Of a stretch of 43,636 bases of DNA, positions 33,913 to 42,458 are shown in pieces (positions within the stretch are counted from its first letter, which is position 1; each line of letters starts with the position of its first letter). Origin of the DNA: DASRRB01 sp036732755 (GTDB lineage: Bacteria > Planctomycetota > B15-G4 > SIAN01); contig DAINBU010000029.1 of the NCBI GenBank assembly GCA_036732755.1, positions 1-43,636 of the forward strand. Reading direction: 5' to 3'. A program made the position numbers and the translations under genes. The notes beneath the pieces were generated by a model. That model saw only the letters and a program-made list of their open reading frames with translations. It was not told where the DNA came from and searched no databases.

Positions 33913-33963
33913 GGCCGGGATTCCTGGCGGGATGCCAGTGGGGGGGGGCGCGAGTGTAGCCGG

Positions 33964-35322
33964 TCAGGAGGCGCGGTCGTCGGCCTCGAAGACGGCGCGG
34001 CAGCTCCCGTCGTCCGCGCGCTCGATCCGGCCCGTGAAGCCGCGCTGCCGGGCGATCGGGAGCAGCGATTCGAGCGCGCGCGCGTCCTCGACGAGGACGG
34101 CGATCGGAACGGCCCGGTCGTGCGCGTCGAGCCGCGCCGCGAGCCGCAGCTCCGGCATGCCGCACGACTCCCCGCGCAGGTCGAGGAGCGGCGCCGGGCG
34201 CGGCGCGATCCGCCGCAGCAGCGCGACCGCGGCCCAGGCGCCGGCGAGGAGCCCCGCGCCGAACACCCAGCCGTGCAGCGAAAAGGCCATCACTCCGGAG
34301 AGGAGCGCCCCGACCGTGCAGCCCGACGCGACGAACGCCCCGAAGCCGAGCAGGACGCCGCCGAGCAGCGCAAGCGCGAGCGCGCGCGGCCGTGCGAGGC
34401 GCGGCCGGAATTCGCCGGCGGCGAGCGCCGCGACCGCCGCGCCCGCGACGAGCGCGAGGATGAAGAGGCCGCGCTCGGAGATCCCTTCGACGCCGTCGAG
34501 CGGCCGGCAGCCGCCGACCGCGTCGAGGCCCTCGAGTCGGGCGGGCAGGACTCCGGCCGCCGTCCCGACTTTCCGCGCCGACCGCGCCAGCTCGGCGGTC
34601 ACGCCGAGCGGCGCGCCGCGGAAGAGGGCGAGGATCGCGAGCCCTCCGATCGCGACGCCGCCGGTCACGGCCGTCCAAGGTGTCGTGAACACGCGCTGCA
34701 GCAGCGATCGATCGGCGGACGTCGCCGCGCGCGCCGCCGGATCGGGCGCGAGGCGGCGGGATCGCGCGAGCACCAGGAGTGCGAGCCCCGCGAAGAGCGC
34801 GAGCTGGAGCAGCAGCGCTCCGCCGTAGCCGAGCCCGCGCGGCAACCAGACGGTCGGCGCCTCGGCGACGGCTGCGACCCAGAGCCGGTTCCAGGCGAGC
34901 AGGCCGAGCATCTGGCCGCCGACCACGCCGAAGAGGGCGACGATCGCCGAAGCGGAGCCTTCGCCGAGCCGGTACATCTGGCCGCTGATGCAGCCGCCGG
35001 CGAGCACCATCCCGATGCCGAACGACGCGCCGCCGAGCAGCGTGTGCCACGAGACGCGCGAGATGAATGCGGTCGGCGGAACGTAGCCGCCGCTTGGATC
35101 CGGCAGCTGCGCGCCGAAGACCACGACGTAGCCGACGCTCCCGACGGCGAGCGCGGCGAGCAGCCCGAGCGCGACGCGCGGCTCGCGGGAAAGAAAGAGA
35201 TCGCGGAACGCCGACGCGAAGCAGAAGCGCGACCGCTGCAGCACGACGCCGAACGCGGCCCCGGCGAGCAGCGCGAACGAAGCGTCGCGCCCGCGCACGT
35301 CGTGCACGCGCCACGCGAACAC
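33964..35322 (-). CDS. YeeE/YedE-type sulfur-compound transporter fused to a TusA-like domain (start uncertain)
   Basis: A membrane protein with about ten hydrophobic segments. RSRFCFASAFRDLFL and GGCISGQMYRLGEG are conserved in YeeE/YedE proteins, which import thiosulfate or related sulfur species. FGAFVASGCTVGALLSG is the second motif. The C-terminal 70 residues (LLDLRGESCGMPEL) form a TusA/SirA-like domain with the conserved Cys (C-GMP instead of CPxP), which can carry persulfide sulfur. A GTG at 35322 with GGGA 6 nt before is the nearest canonical start, but a hydrophobic stretch upstream (TTAAAALALAAGLVVFAW) suggests the true N terminus lies near 35375, where no ATG/GTG/TTG exists in frame. 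Confidence 0.82.
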   Translation of the reverse strand: MFAWRVHDVRGRDASFALLAGAAFGVVLQRSRFCFASAFRDLFLSREPRVALGLLAALAVGSVGYVVVFGAQLPDPSGGYVPPTAFISRVSWHTLLGGASFGIGMVLAGGCISGQMYRLGEGSASAIVALFGVVGGQMLGLLAWNRLWVAAVAEAPTVWLPRGLGYGGALLLQLALFAGLALLVLARSRRLAPDPAARAATSADRSLLQRVFTTPWTAVTGGVAIGGLAILALFRGAPLGVTAELARSARKVGTAAGVLPARLEGLDAVGGCRPLDGVEGISERGLFILALVAGAAVAALAAGEFRPRLARPRALALALLGGVLLGFGAFVASGCTVGALLSGVMAFSLHGWVFGAGLLAGAWAAVALLRRIAPRPAPLLDLRGESCGMPELRLAARLDAHDRAVPIAVLVEDARALESLLPIARQRGFTGRIERADDGSCRAVFEADDRAS

Positions 35323-35372
35323 GACGAGTCCCGCCGCGAGCGCGAGGGCGGCCGCCGCCGTGGTCCTGCGGA

Positions 35373-36305
35373 CTACTTGCCCGTCCAGACGGTGCCCGCC
35401 TCGTTCACGATCGGGACGCCGACCGCGTTGCCGTACTCGGTCCACGAGCCGTCGTAGTTGCGCACGTCGTAGCCGAGCAGGAACTTCAGCACGAACCAGG
35501 AATGGCTCGAGCGCTCGCCGATGCGGCAGTAGGTGATGATCGGCGCCTTGCCGTCGACGCCGGCGTCGGCGTAGAGCTTCCGGAGCTCGTCCACCGGCTT
35601 GAACGTCCCGTCGTCGTTGACCGCCTTCTTCCACGGGATGTTCTTCGCGCCCGGCACGTGGCCGGCCCGGATCGCGAGCTCCTGGATCCCGGGCGGCGCG
35701 ATCACCTTGCCGCTGAACTCCTCCGGCGAGCGGACGTCGACGAGCACGGCGGGCTGCTTGCCGTCGACCGCGGCGAGCACGTCGGCGAGCCGGGCGCGCA
35801 GCGCGAGGTCGCTCTTCGCCACCTTGTAGATCGCGGCGGCGGGCGCCGGGACGGTCGTGTCCCACGGCCGCTTCTCGAGCTCCCACTTGGTCCGGCCGCC
35901 GTTCATGATCTTCACGTCCTTGTGGCCGTAGAGCTTGAAGGTCCAGACGGCCCACGCGGCGAACCAGTTGTTGTTGTCGCCGTAGAGAACGACCGTCGTG
36001 TCGTTGGCGATGCCGGCCTTGGCACAGAGTTTCTCGAACTGCGGCGCGCTCACGATGTCACGCGCGACCGGGTCGCACAGCTCGGAGTGCCACTTGAGGC
36101 CGACCGCGCCCTGGACGTGGCCCTTCTCGTAGAGGCCGGCGTCGACGCTGACCTCGACGATCCGGACCTTCGGGTCGGCGACGTGCTGCGCGACCCAGTC
36201 GGTCGTGACGAGCGCGTCCTGGGCCGAGGCGTTCGTGAGCGAGGCGGCCGCGACGATCGTCGCGGCGAGAGCGGCGAGGGGTCGCCGCGCGGTCAGGCGT
36301 TCCAT
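35373..36305 (-). CDS. Exported thiosulfate/3-mercaptopyruvate sulfurtransferase (double rhodanese)
   Basis: A 310-aa protein with GGGAG about 9 nt before the ATG and a signal peptide (RRPLAALAATIVAAASLTNASA). It has two rhodanese domains: an inactive-looking N-terminal one (VRIVEVSVDAGLYEKGHVQGAV) and a C-terminal catalytic one with active-site Cys 260 in ITYCRIGERSSHSW, a CRxxxRS loop. VLVDVRSPEEFSG marks the second domain. It transfers sulfane sulfur in the periplasm. The adjacent YeeE/TusA fusion could import the sulfur it makes, and the start of that gene touches or overlaps the end of this one. Confidence 0.92.
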   Translation of the reverse strand: MERLTARRPLAALAATIVAAASLTNASAQDALVTTDWVAQHVADPKVRIVEVSVDAGLYEKGHVQGAVGLKWHSELCDPVARDIVSAPQFEKLCAKAGIANDTTVVLYGDNNNWFAAWAVWTFKLYGHKDVKIMNGGRTKWELEKRPWDTTVPAPAAAIYKVAKSDLALRARLADVLAAVDGKQPAVLVDVRSPEEFSGKVIAPPGIQELAIRAGHVPGAKNIPWKKAVNDDGTFKPVDELRKLYADAGVDGKAPIITYCRIGERSSHSWFVLKFLLGYDVRNYDGSWTEYGNAVGVPIVNEAGTVWTGK

Positions 36306-36391
36306 CGATTCAGTCTCCCGGGGCTTGAAAGGGGCGAGAGTATCGTCGCGTGCGCCCGCGCGCGAAAGCCCGTGCCGCGACCGGCCGGCGT

Positions 36392-37993
36392 TCACTTCTT
36401 CGGGCGGGTGAGCGTCACGCCGTCGCGGATCGTCCAGCGCAGCGATGCGCCCGCGCCGGACCAGGCGAGCTCGTAGGCGACGCCGCGCTCCATGCGGGAG
36501 AACGCCTCCGGCTCGATCTGCAGGATGAAGTCGTTGAGCCGGCGGCCGGGGTCGATCCAGTACTTCATGAGCGCGCGGGCGCGGACGTCGGCGCGGCCCT
36601 TGGCCCGCAGGACGAACTCCTTGTCGACCGCGTCGAAGAACGCGAGGCACTCCTGTCCGCCCGCCTTCGCGTCGGGGGTGTCGATGTGCGCGACGAAGTA
36701 GCCGGCGTCGGGCGGTCCGCCGAGCTCGGTGTCGAGGCCTTGGTCGCGCGCCGGGTCGTCGTACCAGTAGACCCGGCCGATCGAGAGCTCGCGCAGGTCG
36801 TCGACCGGCTCGTTGTCGACCTTCGCATGGGCGCCGAACTCGTCGGAGAGGCTCGCGCACGAGTAGGGATTGGGGCCGCCGAAGAGCGCGGCGTGGAGCG
36901 GATGGCTCATGCGGCTGCCCCAGCCGCACAGCCCGGCGTCGGCGTGGTCGGTGAAGGTGTGGACGTGGACCATGAGCCCGAGGTACTCGGCGTCGAGGAC
37001 GTTCTGGCCGAGGCGCGCGTAGTTGAGGCGGCGCCAGCGGCCGCCGACGAAGACCTCGTTGAAGGTGTGCGAGGTCCAGCTCGTCTTCGACTTGAGGGCG
37101 GCGTCCTTCACGATCTTGCGCACGCCGAAGTGGGTGATGCGCGGCGTGATCCAGGCGACTTCCCGCGGGTCGCTCGCGTCGATCACCGGGATGCAGACGA
37201 TCGTGCGGGTCGGGATGCCGACCGCCTTGAGCGCGGTCGAGAGGTAGATCGCCGACGAGGTGCAGCTCCCGCGGATCTTGTTCTGCAGCATCCCCTTGCC
37301 GAACAGCTCGCGGTCCCACTGCTGCTCGAGCGTCCGCCCCTTCCGCTTCAGCTCCGCCGCGACGTCGTCCTTCCTCCGCGGCGGGATGAACGGGCGGCCC
37401 TTCTCGAAGTCGACGGCGAAGGCCGTGAAGCCGTCGTCGAAGGTCGCGCGGTCGAGCACCCACTTCGAGACCTTCTGCACCGTCGCGACGTCGTCGAGCT
37501 TCGCGACGTCGATGCCGTCCGCCATGAGGTCGGCCTCGAGCTGCCGCTTCAGCTCCGCGTCCCAGTTGCAGCAGGTCCCCGGCGCGAGGAAGGGCTTGAG
37601 CTCGGGCTTCGGCTTGCGCCAGCCGGCGTCGGGCTCGATCGCATCCGCGACGGTGTTGAGCGGATAGATGACCACCTCGAACTCGAGCAGGTCGGGCCGC
37701 TGCTCGAGGACGCGGACGTCCTGGTAGTCGTCGTTCATGGCCGCGACGTTGAAGGGCGCCATCACGTCGATCACCGCGCGCACCGTGTAGGCGTACTCGC
37801 GCCGCTCGTTCCAGTCGCCATCGGGGATCCCGTCGCCGTCGCTGTCGGCCTTTTTCGGGTCGGTGAGGTACTTGTGGACCTCGTCGAAGTCGGAGAGGCC
37901 GTCGCGGTCGGAGTCGGGCGGCGCGCCGCCGCCGGTGGCAGGTGCGAGCAGCAGGGCGGTCCGGAGGGCGGCGACTGCGAAAAGCGGCTCCAT
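36392..37993 (-). CDS. Transglutaminase-like protein with Ca-binding (thrombospondin type 3-like) repeats
   Basis: A 533-aa exported protein. AGGGAG lies 8 nt before the ATG. After a short signal-like segment come Asp-rich repeats, DSDRDGLSDFDEV and DSDGDGIPDGDWN, typical of calcium-binding thrombospondin-3 or dockerin-like motifs. The transglutaminase core has Cys in IRGSCTSSAIYLSTALKAVGIPTR and His in TSHTFNEVFVGGRWRRLNYARLG, where the expected Asp is Asn. This may weaken activity. It lies 19 bp after the ketopantoate-reductase-like gene on the same strand. Function is unknown; it differs from the other transglutaminase protein at 5612. Confidence 0.8.
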   Translation of the reverse strand: MEPLFAVAALRTALLLAPATGGGAPPDSDRDGLSDFDEVHKYLTDPKKADSDGDGIPDGDWNERREYAYTVRAVIDVMAPFNVAAMNDDYQDVRVLEQRPDLLEFEVVIYPLNTVADAIEPDAGWRKPKPELKPFLAPGTCCNWDAELKRQLEADLMADGIDVAKLDDVATVQKVSKWVLDRATFDDGFTAFAVDFEKGRPFIPPRRKDDVAAELKRKGRTLEQQWDRELFGKGMLQNKIRGSCTSSAIYLSTALKAVGIPTRTIVCIPVIDASDPREVAWITPRITHFGVRKIVKDAALKSKTSWTSHTFNEVFVGGRWRRLNYARLGQNVLDAEYLGLMVHVHTFTDHADAGLCGWGSRMSHPLHAALFGGPNPYSCASLSDEFGAHAKVDNEPVDDLRELSIGRVYWYDDPARDQGLDTELGGPPDAGYFVAHIDTPDAKAGGQECLAFFDAVDKEFVLRAKGRADVRARALMKYWIDPGRRLNDFILQIEPEAFSRMERGVAYELAWSGAGASLRWTIRDGVTLTRPKK

Positions 37994-38012
37994 CGCGGGT
38001 CTCCCTGCGCGG

Positions 38013-38936
38013 TCAGCGGCGCAGCGTCGTCCAGGTATTCGCATGGACCGGGGTCGCGACGCCGCACGCGTGCGCGCGGCGGACGAGGGCGCCGCTCAGG
38101 AACTCGAGCTCGAGCGGCCGGCCGGCGAGGAGGTCCTCGTGCAGCGACGAGGTGATGTCGCCCGGCAGCGAGGCGAAGAAGGCGAGCGCCTTCTCGACGA
38201 CGTCGGCGGGCAGCGCGACGCCGGAGGCGCGCGCGACCGCCTCGCCCTCGCGCATCGCGCTCTCGAGCTCGGCCATCGCCGGGGGATCCGCGCGCAGCGC
38301 GCCGACGCGGAGGTTGCGCGTCGCCGTGACCGCGGCGACCGACGCGATGAAGAGGAACTTGGTCCAGAGGCGCACCGGCATGTCGTCGGCGAGCGTCGCG
38401 TCGATCCCGGCCGGACGGCAGGCGGCGACGATGCGCGCGGCGCTCGCCGGCGCCGGTCCGCGCGGCGCGCCGAAGACGATGCGGAAGAAGTCGCTCGTCT
38501 GCCGGATCTCGCCGGTCGCGGCGCGCAGCGCGGCGACGTAGACGACGCCCGGCAGCACCGTCGCGTCGGGCAGGCGGCGGCGCGCGATCTCCTCGGCGTC
38601 GACGCCGTTCTGCAGCGTGATCACGAGGGTCCCCTCGCCCGCGACCGGCGCGCACGCCGCGGCCGCTGCCGCGAGGTCCTGCGCCTTCGTCGCGAGGAAG
38701 AGGACGTCGGCGCGGCCGAGTTCTTCCGCCCGGCCCGTGACTTCGGGCCGCGCGAGCGTCCACTCCTCGGTGAGCGTCTTCACGTGCAGCCCGCGCTCGC
38801 GCAGCGGCCCGACGCTCTCGCCGCGGACGACGAAGCCGACGCGCTCTCCCGTCCGCGCGAGCCGGGCGCCGAGCAGCCCGCCGACGCCGCCGGCGCCGGA
38901 GACGACGATGCGCAGGCGGGTTTCGCTCGCGGCCAT
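38013..38936 (-). CDS. Ketopantoate reductase-family (PanE/ApbA-like) oxidoreductase
   Basis: A 307-aa NAD(P)-dependent enzyme. It starts MAASETRLRIVVSGAGGVGGLL, with the Rossmann GxGxxG motif VSGAGGVGGLLG. Conserved family pieces include LFLATKAQDL, ITLQNGVDAEEI, and WTKFLFIASVAAVTA followed by a helical C-terminal domain with the Glu of LELEFLSGALVRRA. ApbA family members reduce 2-oxopantoate in pantothenate synthesis, but several paralogues act on other substrates, so the symbol is left out. It is the first gene of the minus-strand run. Confidence 0.85.
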   Translation of the reverse strand: MAASETRLRIVVSGAGGVGGLLGARLARTGERVGFVVRGESVGPLRERGLHVKTLTEEWTLARPEVTGRAEELGRADVLFLATKAQDLAAAAAACAPVAGEGTLVITLQNGVDAEEIARRRLPDATVLPGVVYVAALRAATGEIRQTSDFFRIVFGAPRGPAPASAARIVAACRPAGIDATLADDMPVRLWTKFLFIASVAAVTATRNLRVGALRADPPAMAELESAMREGEAVARASGVALPADVVEKALAFFASLPGDITSSLHEDLLAGRPLELEFLSGALVRRAHACGVATPVHANTWTTLRR

Positions 38937-39156
38937 GGTCCGCAGTCTCTCCGATTCAGGCGCGCCGCGGGATCTCCCGGGCTCCCGACGCGACGGCGGT
39001 CGCCGGCCGCTCGACCCGGGCGCACTTGCGGACGCAGGGATACCATCCCGCGCCGCGGGAAAGGGCTGCGGGGGACGTGGTCGCCGCGTCCGCCGCCGTC
39101 GGTCGGGTGCTCCATCTCGAACCGGGACGGACCGGCAGGTCCAGGGAGGATCGACC

Positions 39157-40830
39157 ATGAGACGCGCGCTTCGATTCGGGTCGGCAGGGGCGGCGGCGCT
39201 GGGCTTCGCGGCGACGGCCGCCATGGCGCAGGAGACGACGCGGTCGAGCGTCGACTCGGTCGGGACGGAGGCGAACAACCAGAGCTTCGTCTCGGGGATC
39301 TCGGCCGACGGGCGCTACGTCGCCTTCTACAGCGACGCGACCAACCTCGTCGTCGGCGACACCAACCTGAGGACCGACTGCTTCGTGAAGGACACGCTGA
39401 CCGGCGCGGTGACGCGCGTGAGCGTGCGCTCGAGCGGCGTCGAGGCCAACGGCCCGAGCAGCGGGGTGTGCGTCTCGAAGGACGGGGTGATCACCGCCTT
39501 CCAGAGCGACGCGAAGAACATGGTGAACGGCGACCTGAACCTGGTCACCGACGTCTTCATGCACAACGCGAGCACCGGCAAGACGACGCGCATCAGCGTC
39601 GACTCGTTCGGCGCCGAGGCGAACAACACGAGCTCGGGTCCGATCATCTCCGCCGACGGGTCGATCATCGCCTACAGCAGCTATGCGTCGAACCTCGTGG
39701 TGGGCGACACCAACGCGCAGTCCGACATCTTCGTCTACGAGGTCGCGACGGGAACCACGACGCGCGTGAGCGTCGACTCGTTCGGCGTCGAGGGCAACGG
39801 CTTCAGCTACAGCGCCCGCATCTCCGCCGACGGGCAGTGCATCTTCTTCTACAGCGACGCGACCAACCTCGTCGTGGGCGACGCCAACGCGGCGACCGAC
39901 GCCTTCGTGCACGACCGCGCGACCGGCGTCACCGAGCTCATCTCGGTCGACTCGTTCGGCGTGCAGGGCAACGGGACCAGCTTGAACGGGACGATCACGG
40001 GCGACGGCTCCGTGTGCGCCTACTACAGCCTCGCCACCAACCTGGTCCCGGGCGACGGGAACGGCTTCGCCGACATCTTCGTCCACGACCGCACCACCGG
40101 CACGACGACGCGCGTCAGCGTCGACTCGGCGGGCATCGAGGGCAACGGCAACAGCTACACCGCCCGCATCTCCGCCGACGGCAAGTTCGTCGCCTTCTAC
40201 AGCGAGGCGACCAACCTCGTCGCGGGCGACACCAACCTTATGGGCGACGTCTTCCGCCACGACATGACCACCGGCGAGACGATCCGCCTCAGCCTCGACT
40301 CGAGCGGCGTCGAGGGGAACGGCATCAGCCAGCTGCCGTGGAACAGCGAGGACGGGCGCATCACCGTCTTCAACAGCCTCGCGACCAACCTCGTGGCGGG
40401 CGACACCAACGTCGTCAACGACGTCTTCCGGCGCGACTCCTGCGTGCCGGCCAATTGGTTCAACTACGGCTTCGGCTGGGCGGGCACGCTCTTCACGCCG
40501 ACCATCACGTCGTCCGCGCCGCCGGTCCTCGGCACGACCATCTCGCTCAACATCTCGAATTCGGCCGGGGTCAACACGACCGCGCTCCTGATGCTCGGCG
40601 TCACCCAAGCCAACATCCCGACCGGCAAGGACGGCTCGCTCATGCTCGTCCCGATCCTGTTCATCCCGCTGCCGCTGCCGCCGGGCGGCTTCGCGCTCTC
40701 CGGCACGCTGCCGGCGATGGACCCGGCGCTGTGCGGCTTCGAGGTCGACTTCCAGGCGATCGAGCTCGACGCCGGCGCGACCAAGGGGTACGCGTTCACC
40801 GACGGGCTCGCGCTGACCCTCGGCATCTGA
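39157..40830 (+). CDS. Secreted seven-repeat beta-propeller protein (TolB/WD40-like) with planctomycete C-terminal domain
   Basis: A 557-aa protein with AGGGAGG just before the ATG and a signal peptide (FGSAGAAALGFAATAAMA). It contains seven repeats of about 60 residues, each with a core like VSVDSFGVEGNG, an ISADG-x-x-x-AFYSDATNLVVGDTN unit and a FVHDRATG-like end. Seven units fit a complete propeller. The last 125 residues form a distinct beta-sandwich ending GYAFTDGLALTLGI, a style I associate with secreted planctomycete proteins. It probably binds a partner or polymer rather than catalyses. A strong terminator follows. Confidence 0.85.
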   Translation: MRRALRFGSAGAAALGFAATAAMAQETTRSSVDSVGTEANNQSFVSGISADGRYVAFYSDATNLVVGDTNLRTDCFVKDTLTGAVTRVSVRSSGVEANGPSSGVCVSKDGVITAFQSDAKNMVNGDLNLVTDVFMHNASTGKTTRISVDSFGAEANNTSSGPIISADGSIIAYSSYASNLVVGDTNAQSDIFVYEVATGTTTRVSVDSFGVEGNGFSYSARISADGQCIFFYSDATNLVVGDANAATDAFVHDRATGVTELISVDSFGVQGNGTSLNGTITGDGSVCAYYSLATNLVPGDGNGFADIFVHDRTTGTTTRVSVDSAGIEGNGNSYTARISADGKFVAFYSEATNLVAGDTNLMGDVFRHDMTTGETIRLSLDSSGVEGNGISQLPWNSEDGRITVFNSLATNLVAGDTNVVNDVFRRDSCVPANWFNYGFGWAGTLFTPTITSSAPPVLGTTISLNISNSAGVNTTALLMLGVTQANIPTGKDGSLMLVPILFIPLPLPPGGFALSGTLPAMDPALCGFEVDFQAIELDAGATKGYAFTDGLALTLGI

Positions 40831-40861
40831 GCGGCGCGCGTCCGGATCGATTCGTCACGAA

Positions 40862-40899
40862 GAGGGCGGGAGCGGCCGCGGTCGCTCCCGCCCTCCTGT
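40862..40899. terminator. Bidirectional rho-independent terminator
   Basis: Perfect 13-bp stem GAGGGCGGGAGCG (40862-40874) / CGCTCCCGCCCTC (40883-40895) with an 8-nt loop and a CTGTTT tail on plus. It lies between the propeller gene and the convergent polyferredoxin gene. Confidence 0.88.
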
Positions 40900-40900
40900 T

Positions 40901-42436
40901 TCAGCGCGCTTCCGTCGTGACGATCCGTCGCGCGTCGGCGTCCTCCGGATCGAGCCGCAGCGCCTGGCGGGCGGCGTCGAGCGCGGCGTCGCGCCGGCCG
41001 AGCTGCAGCAGGATGCGGGCGAGCGCGACGAGGCGCGGCGCGGTCCGCTCGATTTCGAGCGCGCGCTCGAGGTGGGGGAGCGCCTTCTCCGGAGCGCCGG
41101 CGCGGAAGTGGTAGACGGCGAGGAGGTTGTGCGCGCGGCCGTCGGGGAAGAGGCCGAGCGCGAGCGTCGCCTCGAGGTGCTCCTGGGCGCCGCGCGCGGC
41201 GGCTGCGTCGGAGCGGTCGTGCAGCCAGCGGTCGAGCGCGCTCTCCCCGCGGCGCGCGTGGTACTGCACAGCGCCGGCGTGCGCCGTGAAGACCAGGAAT
41301 GCGAGCGCGAGCGCGAGGCCGAGCACCCCGGCGCGCGTGAAGCGGCCGCCGGCGCGCCACTCGCTCCACTGCCAGCGGAAGTCGGAGCGCCGCAGCGCTC
41401 GCACGACGACGACGGCGGCGACGGCCGATAGCGTCGCGAGCCCGAGCGCGAGCAGGAAAGGGACGGCCGCGTAGAGGTCGCGGAACGCGAAGAGCCCGCC
41501 GGCGAACGCGAGCGCGGCGAGGAGCTCTTCGCCCCACGACAGGTCGGGCCGCGCCGTCGACGGCGGCCGCAGCGCGCCCGCGCCGAGCTTCGCGCGCAGG
41601 CGGGCGAACAGCGTCGGCGCGGCGAACCCGAAGCGCAGCGCCTGCTTCGGACAGGAGTTCACGCAGTCGAGGCACTTCATGCAGCCCGGATCGACGACCT
41701 GCCCGAAGGTCGCGACCTCCTCGTGGACGCGCACATTGCTGGTGCAGACCGCCGTGCAGTGGCCGCAGCCCTCGCACGCGTCGGAGACGAGGATGCGGCC
41801 GGGCGAGAGGCGGTCGGCGATCCCGAACAGCGCGCCGTAGGGGCAGCCGTAGGTGCAGAAGCCCTTGGCGCCCATCCACCAGACGACCAGCGCTCCGTCG
41901 ACCGCGATCGTGAGCGCCGCCATCCACGGCCCGGGGAAGGTCCGCCAGAACGAACTCGTCGTAAAGCGCGTGACGAACTCCGGATCGGGGGCGCCGCTCC
42001 ACGCCCGCGCGACGCTCGGCCAGACGAACATGTAGAGCGCCGCGCCGATCGGGACGAGCCGGAGCAGCCGCACGCGCAGCGGCCGCGGCCGCAGCCCGGC
42101 GCGTTCGAGCAGCCAGGCGCAGAGGTCCTGGTAGGCGACGACGTGGCACGCCCAGCCGCAGAAGAAGCGGCCGAAGACGAGCGTCGCGACCAACAAGAGG
42201 CCGAAGACGACGAAGCCGGCGTTGACCCAGCCGAGCTCGAGCGTCTGCATCGCCTCCGAAGGCTCGAGCGGCGTCAGCGTCGCGCCGGTCACCTTCCAGT
42301 GGGCGACGTGGGCGACGATCAGCAGGTGGACCGCGATCAGCGCGACGGCGCGACGACGCGACTTCGGCGAACGCGCCGGCGTCCCGCAGCGGGGGACGTG
42401 GGAGTCGAGGCGCGGCAGCTCGCGCGTGGCCGTCAT
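40901..42436 (-). CDS. FixG/NapH/NosR-like membrane polyferredoxin fused to C-terminal TPRs
   Basis: A 511-aa membrane iron-sulfur protein. Several hydrophobic segments are interrupted by cysteine motifs: CGWACH, CTYGCPYG, then two ferredoxin-type 4Fe-4S motifs, CEGCGHCTAVC and CMKCLDCVNSCP. These match the FixG, NapH and NosR-type electron-transfer proteins. More hydrophobic segments follow and the last 120 residues are TPR-like (LLAVYHFRAGAPEKALPHLERALEIE, then a DAALDAARQALRLDPEDADA repeat). Such a TPR tail is not part of the usual family. It probably passes electrons from the quinone pool to an unknown partner. The next gene is only 22 bp upstream. Confidence 0.87.
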   Translation of the reverse strand: MTATRELPRLDSHVPRCGTPARSPKSRRRAVALIAVHLLIVAHVAHWKVTGATLTPLEPSEAMQTLELGWVNAGFVVFGLLLVATLVFGRFFCGWACHVVAYQDLCAWLLERAGLRPRPLRVRLLRLVPIGAALYMFVWPSVARAWSGAPDPEFVTRFTTSSFWRTFPGPWMAALTIAVDGALVVWWMGAKGFCTYGCPYGALFGIADRLSPGRILVSDACEGCGHCTAVCTSNVRVHEEVATFGQVVDPGCMKCLDCVNSCPKQALRFGFAAPTLFARLRAKLGAGALRPPSTARPDLSWGEELLAALAFAGGLFAFRDLYAAVPFLLALGLATLSAVAAVVVVRALRRSDFRWQWSEWRAGGRFTRAGVLGLALALAFLVFTAHAGAVQYHARRGESALDRWLHDRSDAAAARGAQEHLEATLALGLFPDGRAHNLLAVYHFRAGAPEKALPHLERALEIERTAPRLVALARILLQLGRRDAALDAARQALRLDPEDADARRIVTTEAR

Positions 42437-42458
42437 GCTGCCGCGCCGCGCCCCGCGG

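Noticed and set aside
33930..33960. Run of nine G residues as a regulatory or phase-variable tract
   Set aside because: It lies in a short gap upstream of the erythromycin-esterase-like gene with no coupling to a frame, and such runs are expected in GC-rich DNA.
31259..35314. A 1351-aa minus-strand frame and a 1261-aa plus-strand frame at 31672-35457
   Set aside because: Both cross several well-supported genes in other frames, are extremely Arg/Ala-rich and contain no family signature.
39157..40700. CRISPR-like or tandem DNA repeat
   Set aside because: The repetition is at protein level with about 60-residue units and diverged codons, and fits a seven-bladed propeller.
37863..41114. A 1083-aa plus-strand frame with repetitive Arg-rich sequence
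   Set aside because: Its repeats are the shifted-frame image of the seven repeats in the propeller gene at 39157; the true frame has a signal peptide and ribosome-binding site.
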